A DNA stretch of 64,000 nt from contig CATOTS010000016.1 in assembly GCA_951813625.1 (NCBI GenBank), positions 1-64,000 on the forward strand. The letters are read 5' to 3'. Below, in pieces: positions 62,357-64,000 of this stretch (positions are counted from its first letter, which is position 1; each line of letters opens with the position of its first letter). The position numbers and the translations under genes are program-made. The notes under the pieces are model-generated. The model searched no databases. It worked only from the letters and a program-made list of their open reading frames with translations, and was not told the origin of the DNA. The stretch comes from an uncultured Caldilineaceae bacterium. GTDB lineage: Bacteria > Chloroflexota > Anaerolineae > Caldilineales > Caldilineaceae.

Positions 62357-62455
62357 CCGGCCGCCCCCCGTTCCACAGGTGTCAATGCGAATGCAGTTTG
62401 GCGTTAGCCAGGATGTTCCCAGGTTGAACGCTTGCGCGCACAGGGGGCTGGCCGG
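62357..62455 (-). repeat. Palindromic 3'-end repeat R9
   Basis: Reverse orientation: CCGGCCGCCCCCCGTTCCAC start, GGGGGCTGGCCGG end. It begins 3 bases after the cytochrome P450 stop codon on the minus strand. Confidence 0.88.
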
Positions 62456-62458
62456 TCA

Positions 62459-63703
62459 TTAAGAATCTACCTCTACCCACAGGTCTGCAACGCCCCGCAA
62501 CACAACCTGATAGCGCGGTCCGGGCTCTGCGAGTAAGCGAATGGATTTGAAGCGTGAAAGCAGGCTGGCAAAGGCGATGCGCGCTTCCAGCAGCGCCAAG
62601 GGCGCGCCAAGACAGTAATGGATGCCGCGGCCGAAGGATATGTGGCTCTTGTCCTTGCGAGCGATATCGAGAACGTTGGGGTTGGGAAAAATTTTAGGAT
62701 CGCGATTCGCGGCGCCGATCAAGGCGATTACCCGCTGCCCGGCGCGAAACCGTCTGCCCTTGTACTCGGTGTCTACACGAACCACGCGTATGTTGAACTG
62801 TACGGGGCTGTCATACCGCAGCAACTCGTCAATGGCCGAGTCCATAAAATCAGGTCTGTTTCTGAGCCGCTGAAGCTGGTCGGGATGTCTGAGCAATGCC
62901 AGCATGCCGTTGCCGATCAGATTACGCGTGGTTTCGTTGCCGGCCACCAACAGCAGCAAGAGCGTTGACAGCAGTTCCTCGTGGGTGAGCCGGTCGCCCT
63001 CCTCCTCCGCAGCCAACAGGGCGCTGAGCAGATCATCTTGCGGCGCCCGTCGTCTCTGCCCGATGATCTCTTCGAAGTAGTCGAAGACCTCTGCCGTCGA
63101 TCGATGGACGCGATCGATCTGTTCCTCAGTAAGGACCGGCTCGATGGAGAGCGCGACATCGTCCGACCAGGTTTTGAACCGCTCCCTGTCCTCTGCCGGT
63201 ATGCCCAACATCTCGGCGATGACGATGATTGGAAGCGGGAATGCAAAGTCTCTGATCAGATCGATGCGGTCTCTACCGGCAACTGCGCCCAGAAGTTCGT
63301 CAATGATCTGATGGATACGCGGAGCCAGTTCGGCGACGGCCCGCGGGGTAAAGGCCTTGGAAACAAGCGACCGCAGCCTGGTGTGGTCTGGTGGGTCGAG
63401 ATCGAGCATCGTCCTGTACGGTGTGTAGTCGAAACGGTTTTCTCCGCTGGAAAAGCGTTTGTGGTCCAGAAGGACCCTCTCGGCGTCCTCGTATTCGGTC
63501 AGCACCCACGCGTCGATCAGCCTCATGCGGTGAATGGGGTCCTTTAGGCGCAGCTTCTCATACAGGATATATGGATCGGCCATGACCGTACGGGAGGCCA
63601 GGTCGTAGCTGACTCCCGACTCCAGCCTTTCCCAGGCAAGCAGGGCCCTCTTCGCTATCGGGGTCAAAGTAGTTCGAACAACCCCTGGCATACGCTGGAA
63701 CAT
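62459..63703 (-). CDS. Cytochrome P450 (bacterial class I type)
   Basis: A haem-thiolate monooxygenase. The haem-binding loop FGRGIHYCLGAPLAL holds Cys364, the I-helix motif is LLVAGNETTRN and the K-helix ExxR is ELLR. The frame is open to 63838, but ATG 63703 has GAGG 8 bases upstream and gives 414 aa, the normal length. No ferredoxin or reductase gene is nearby, so the electron donor and substrate are unknown. Confidence 0.9.
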   Translation of the reverse strand: MFQRMPGVVRTTLTPIAKRALLAWERLESGVSYDLASRTVMADPYILYEKLRLKDPIHRMRLIDAWVLTEYEDAERVLLDHKRFSSGENRFDYTPYRTMLDLDPPDHTRLRSLVSKAFTPRAVAELAPRIHQIIDELLGAVAGRDRIDLIRDFAFPLPIIVIAEMLGIPAEDRERFKTWSDDVALSIEPVLTEEQIDRVHRSTAEVFDYFEEIIGQRRRAPQDDLLSALLAAEEEGDRLTHEELLSTLLLLLVAGNETTRNLIGNGMLALLRHPDQLQRLRNRPDFMDSAIDELLRYDSPVQFNIRVVRVDTEYKGRRFRAGQRVIALIGAANRDPKIFPNPNVLDIARKDKSHISFGRGIHYCLGAPLALLEARIAFASLLSRFKSIRLLAEPGPRYQVVLRGVADLWVEVDS

Positions 63704-64000
63704 CTCGAAAGCCTCTAACAACAGTGGACCTGTTCCGTCTTCGTGGAAAAACTGTTCCTGCCTCGCGCCATTCGCGGCACACTGCCGGTGAGGGGGCCGG
63801 GTCGGCAATTTGATAGATATTCGTTTGCAGATGGCCACCTGCGTGCTGTTGCGATTCCTGTCTTCTACTGCGTTTCACTTACCAAGGGATGGAAATCAGA
63901 GGCCCCGCTAAGAGCAGATATGTACAGATTTCCATTTGCACATAAGTTCATCCTTGATTCCCTATCGCCATGCGCAGCGTTTGTGCTGGCGGTTGGCAAC
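63704..64000. other. Upstream region of the P450 gene
   Basis: Contains the P450 leader and an in-frame but probably untranslated extension to 63838. I see no other gene or recognisable site. Confidence 0.3.

Overview
The window looks like accessory DNA of a Chloroflexota bacterium (Anaerolineae/Caldilineae type). This is an inference from style, not from a marker gene. The support is secreted or lipid-anchored proteins with long Thr-Pro-rich linkers joined to bacterial SH3 and Excalibur domains, a very large TPR-type lytic transglycosylase lipoprotein, a WS/DGAT acyltransferase, a MenA prenyltransferase and GC-rich coding sequence broken by AT-richer islands. I found no rRNA, tRNA or CRISPR array.

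Layout. 0-5.2 kb: a dead RecQ fragment, then three SH3b/Excalibur secreted proteins; two are tandem paralogues with a GmrSD-type HNH (DUF1524) nuclease domain, the second split by a frameshift at a C8 tract. 5.4-8.5 kb: an overlapping operon of Dcm cytosine methyltransferase, DUF3883 PD-(D/E)XK nuclease and Vsr. 8.6-11.7 kb: small membrane proteins, remnants of an Excalibur gene, a phage-like gene and HsdR, and an intact IS1-family element with an 8-bp target duplication. 11.8-18.1 kb: a two-gene unit of an SNF2-type helicase and a sacsin-like GHKL ATPase ending in an HNH-like module, a strong candidate for a defence system. 18.5-24 kb: an orphan FitA antitoxin, a methyltransferase-like protein, a lipoprotein, a fragment of a type ISP/IIG enzyme and an intact YhcG-type nuclease. 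24-30 kb: a decayed tyrosine recombinase, catalase and the transglycosylase. 30-40 kb: a frameshifted prim-pol replication protein, a decayed sulfatase, many small membrane or secreted proteins, WS/DGAT, and a three-gene cluster linking a winged-helix-like protein, a repeated GIKYA-type domain and DUF4177. 40-47 kb: MenA, a two-gene HEPN-like unit and a single-chain type IIG restriction-modification enzyme whose central part is compositionally foreign. 47-50 kb: secreted proteins and lipoproteins. 50-54.7 kb: a nucleotidyltransferase/XRE pair read from a leaderless promoter, small Cys proteins, a tyrosine integrase, an HNH protein and a phage protein with a RAMP/Cas7-like C-terminal signature, bracketed by GGCA-rich arrays. 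55-64 kb, all minus strand: SH3b lipoproteins, a dead DNA methylase, small secreted paralogues and a cytochrome P450.

Two themes run through the window. First, it accumulates and discards restriction/defence genes: three apparently complete modules lie among broken pieces of hsdR, a type ISP enzyme, a DPPF-motif methylase, RecQ, an integrase and a prim-pol. Second, it is full of lineage-specific paralogues and dispersed repeats. Nine copies of an 73-99 bp palindromic element sit downstream of genes, always in the orientation of the gene they follow; two are embedded in a ~420 bp structured repeat, and two more loci carry only the 3' module of that repeat.

Several genes carry single-base frameshifts, some in homopolymers. 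Sequence errors, phase variation and real decay cannot be separated from this window alone.
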